Assembly (NCBI RefSeq): GCF_030160835.1
Contig: NZ_BSPC01000071.1
Location: forward strand, 1 to 43,767
DNA length: 43,767 nt
Direction of reading: 5' to 3'
From: Labrys miyagiensis
GTDB lineage: Bacteria > Pseudomonadota > Alphaproteobacteria > Rhizobiales > Labraceae
Shown: piece after piece, positions 43,611-43,767 of the stretch
How the letters are laid out: each line of letters begins with the position of its first letter
Position numbering within the stretch: position 1 is the stretch's first letter
Program-made: the position numbers and the translations under genes
Notes under the pieces: model-generated
What the model was told of the DNA's origin: nothing
What the model saw: only the letters and a program-made list of their open reading frames with translations
Databases searched by the model: none

Positions 43611-43767
43611 TCATGCCGTTGGTGACGTGGGGAGAAAGAAGAACAAATATTGATTTTCTTTCGTTCCCATGCTCTCATCTCTCCCGGAATGAGGCGTCAG
43701 CGGCCGGCGGAGGTACAACCCGACCCCGAACGCTTCCATCCACCCCGAGAGCCTGTCCAAGCGGCAG
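43611..43767 (-). CDS. Possible C-terminal end of a leftward gene cut by the right edge
   Basis: On the minus strand a frame is open from the right edge to a TGA at 43611-43613 (51 codons), ending ENQYLFFFLPTSPTA. It recognises no family. The only support is that its stop lies close to R1h, as at every other R1 locus. A competing rightward start (MRRQRPAEVQPD at 43689) is equally unproven. Confidence 0.2.
   Translation of the reverse strand, partial: CRLDRLSGWMEAFGVGLYLRRPLTPHSGRDESMGTKENQYLFFFLPTSPTA

Overview
The window is chromosomal DNA of a GC-rich alphaproteobacterium, most likely of the order Hyphomicrobiales (Rhizobiales). The pointers are a CcrM-type GANTC methyltransferase, the DUF721-dsbA-smc block beside mutY, the xseB-dxs-tlyA-rRNA methyltransferase block, a GAAC-N7-GAAC SOS box of the alphaproteobacterial type, a SleB-like cell wall hydrolase, and many palindromic intergenic repeats. 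I cannot fix the genus. No tRNA, rRNA, CRISPR array, integrase or IS transposase is visible.

Layout. 1-4535: smc (cut by the left edge), dsbA-like and DUF721 leftward, mutY rightward. 4801-8391: DUF4126 membrane protein, a flavin disulfide-reductase-like enzyme and an amidase. 8388-14167: ccrM, fucU-like, rnhB, a small hypothetical protein, a PA0069-type radical SAM protein with a LexA box, and a small GT2-like protein. 14168-24582: a sugar/uronate utilisation locus with a CUT1 ABC importer (ATPase, two permeases, Tat-exported binding protein), two translationally coupled Gfo/Idh/MocA oxidoreductases and UxaC. A GntR/FCD regulator and a third oxidoreductase face the other way. 24680-36623: YpfJ-like metallopeptidase, uracil-DNA glycosylase, SleB-like hydrolase, large DUF2339 membrane protein, a small hypothetical gene, a phosphatase/HD/tag operon, a luciferase-like monooxygenase, ygfZ and dihydroorotase. 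36710-43277: rhomboid protease, xseB, dxs, tlyA, an rRNA m5U methyltransferase and gluconokinase. The right end is repeat DNA.

The most striking feature is the intergenic DNA. At least six families of inverted repeats are present, here named R1-R6. In most of them each arm is itself a hairpin, which is the architecture of REP doublets (REPINs). The R1 family occupies every non-overlapping tail-to-tail gene junction in the window. It usually starts and ends within 0-3 nt of the two stop codons. Its hairpin arms show compensatory base changes. It has supplied the same C-terminal tail, GSADVLVRS, to two unrelated proteins (RNase HII and a Gfo/Idh oxidoreductase). Other families or a terminator are nested in several R1 loops. 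A separate family, R2, carries paired GANTC sites, and one copy lies directly upstream of ccrM.

Functional links: UxaC, the importer, the oxidoreductases and the GntR regulator, with a near-perfect operator over its own promoter, suggest import and oxidation of a uronic-acid-containing compound. MutY, uracil-DNA glycosylase, Tag, RNase HII, ExoVII small subunit, SMC and the SOS-box radical SAM protein give the window many DNA maintenance genes, mostly in ordinary scattered positions.
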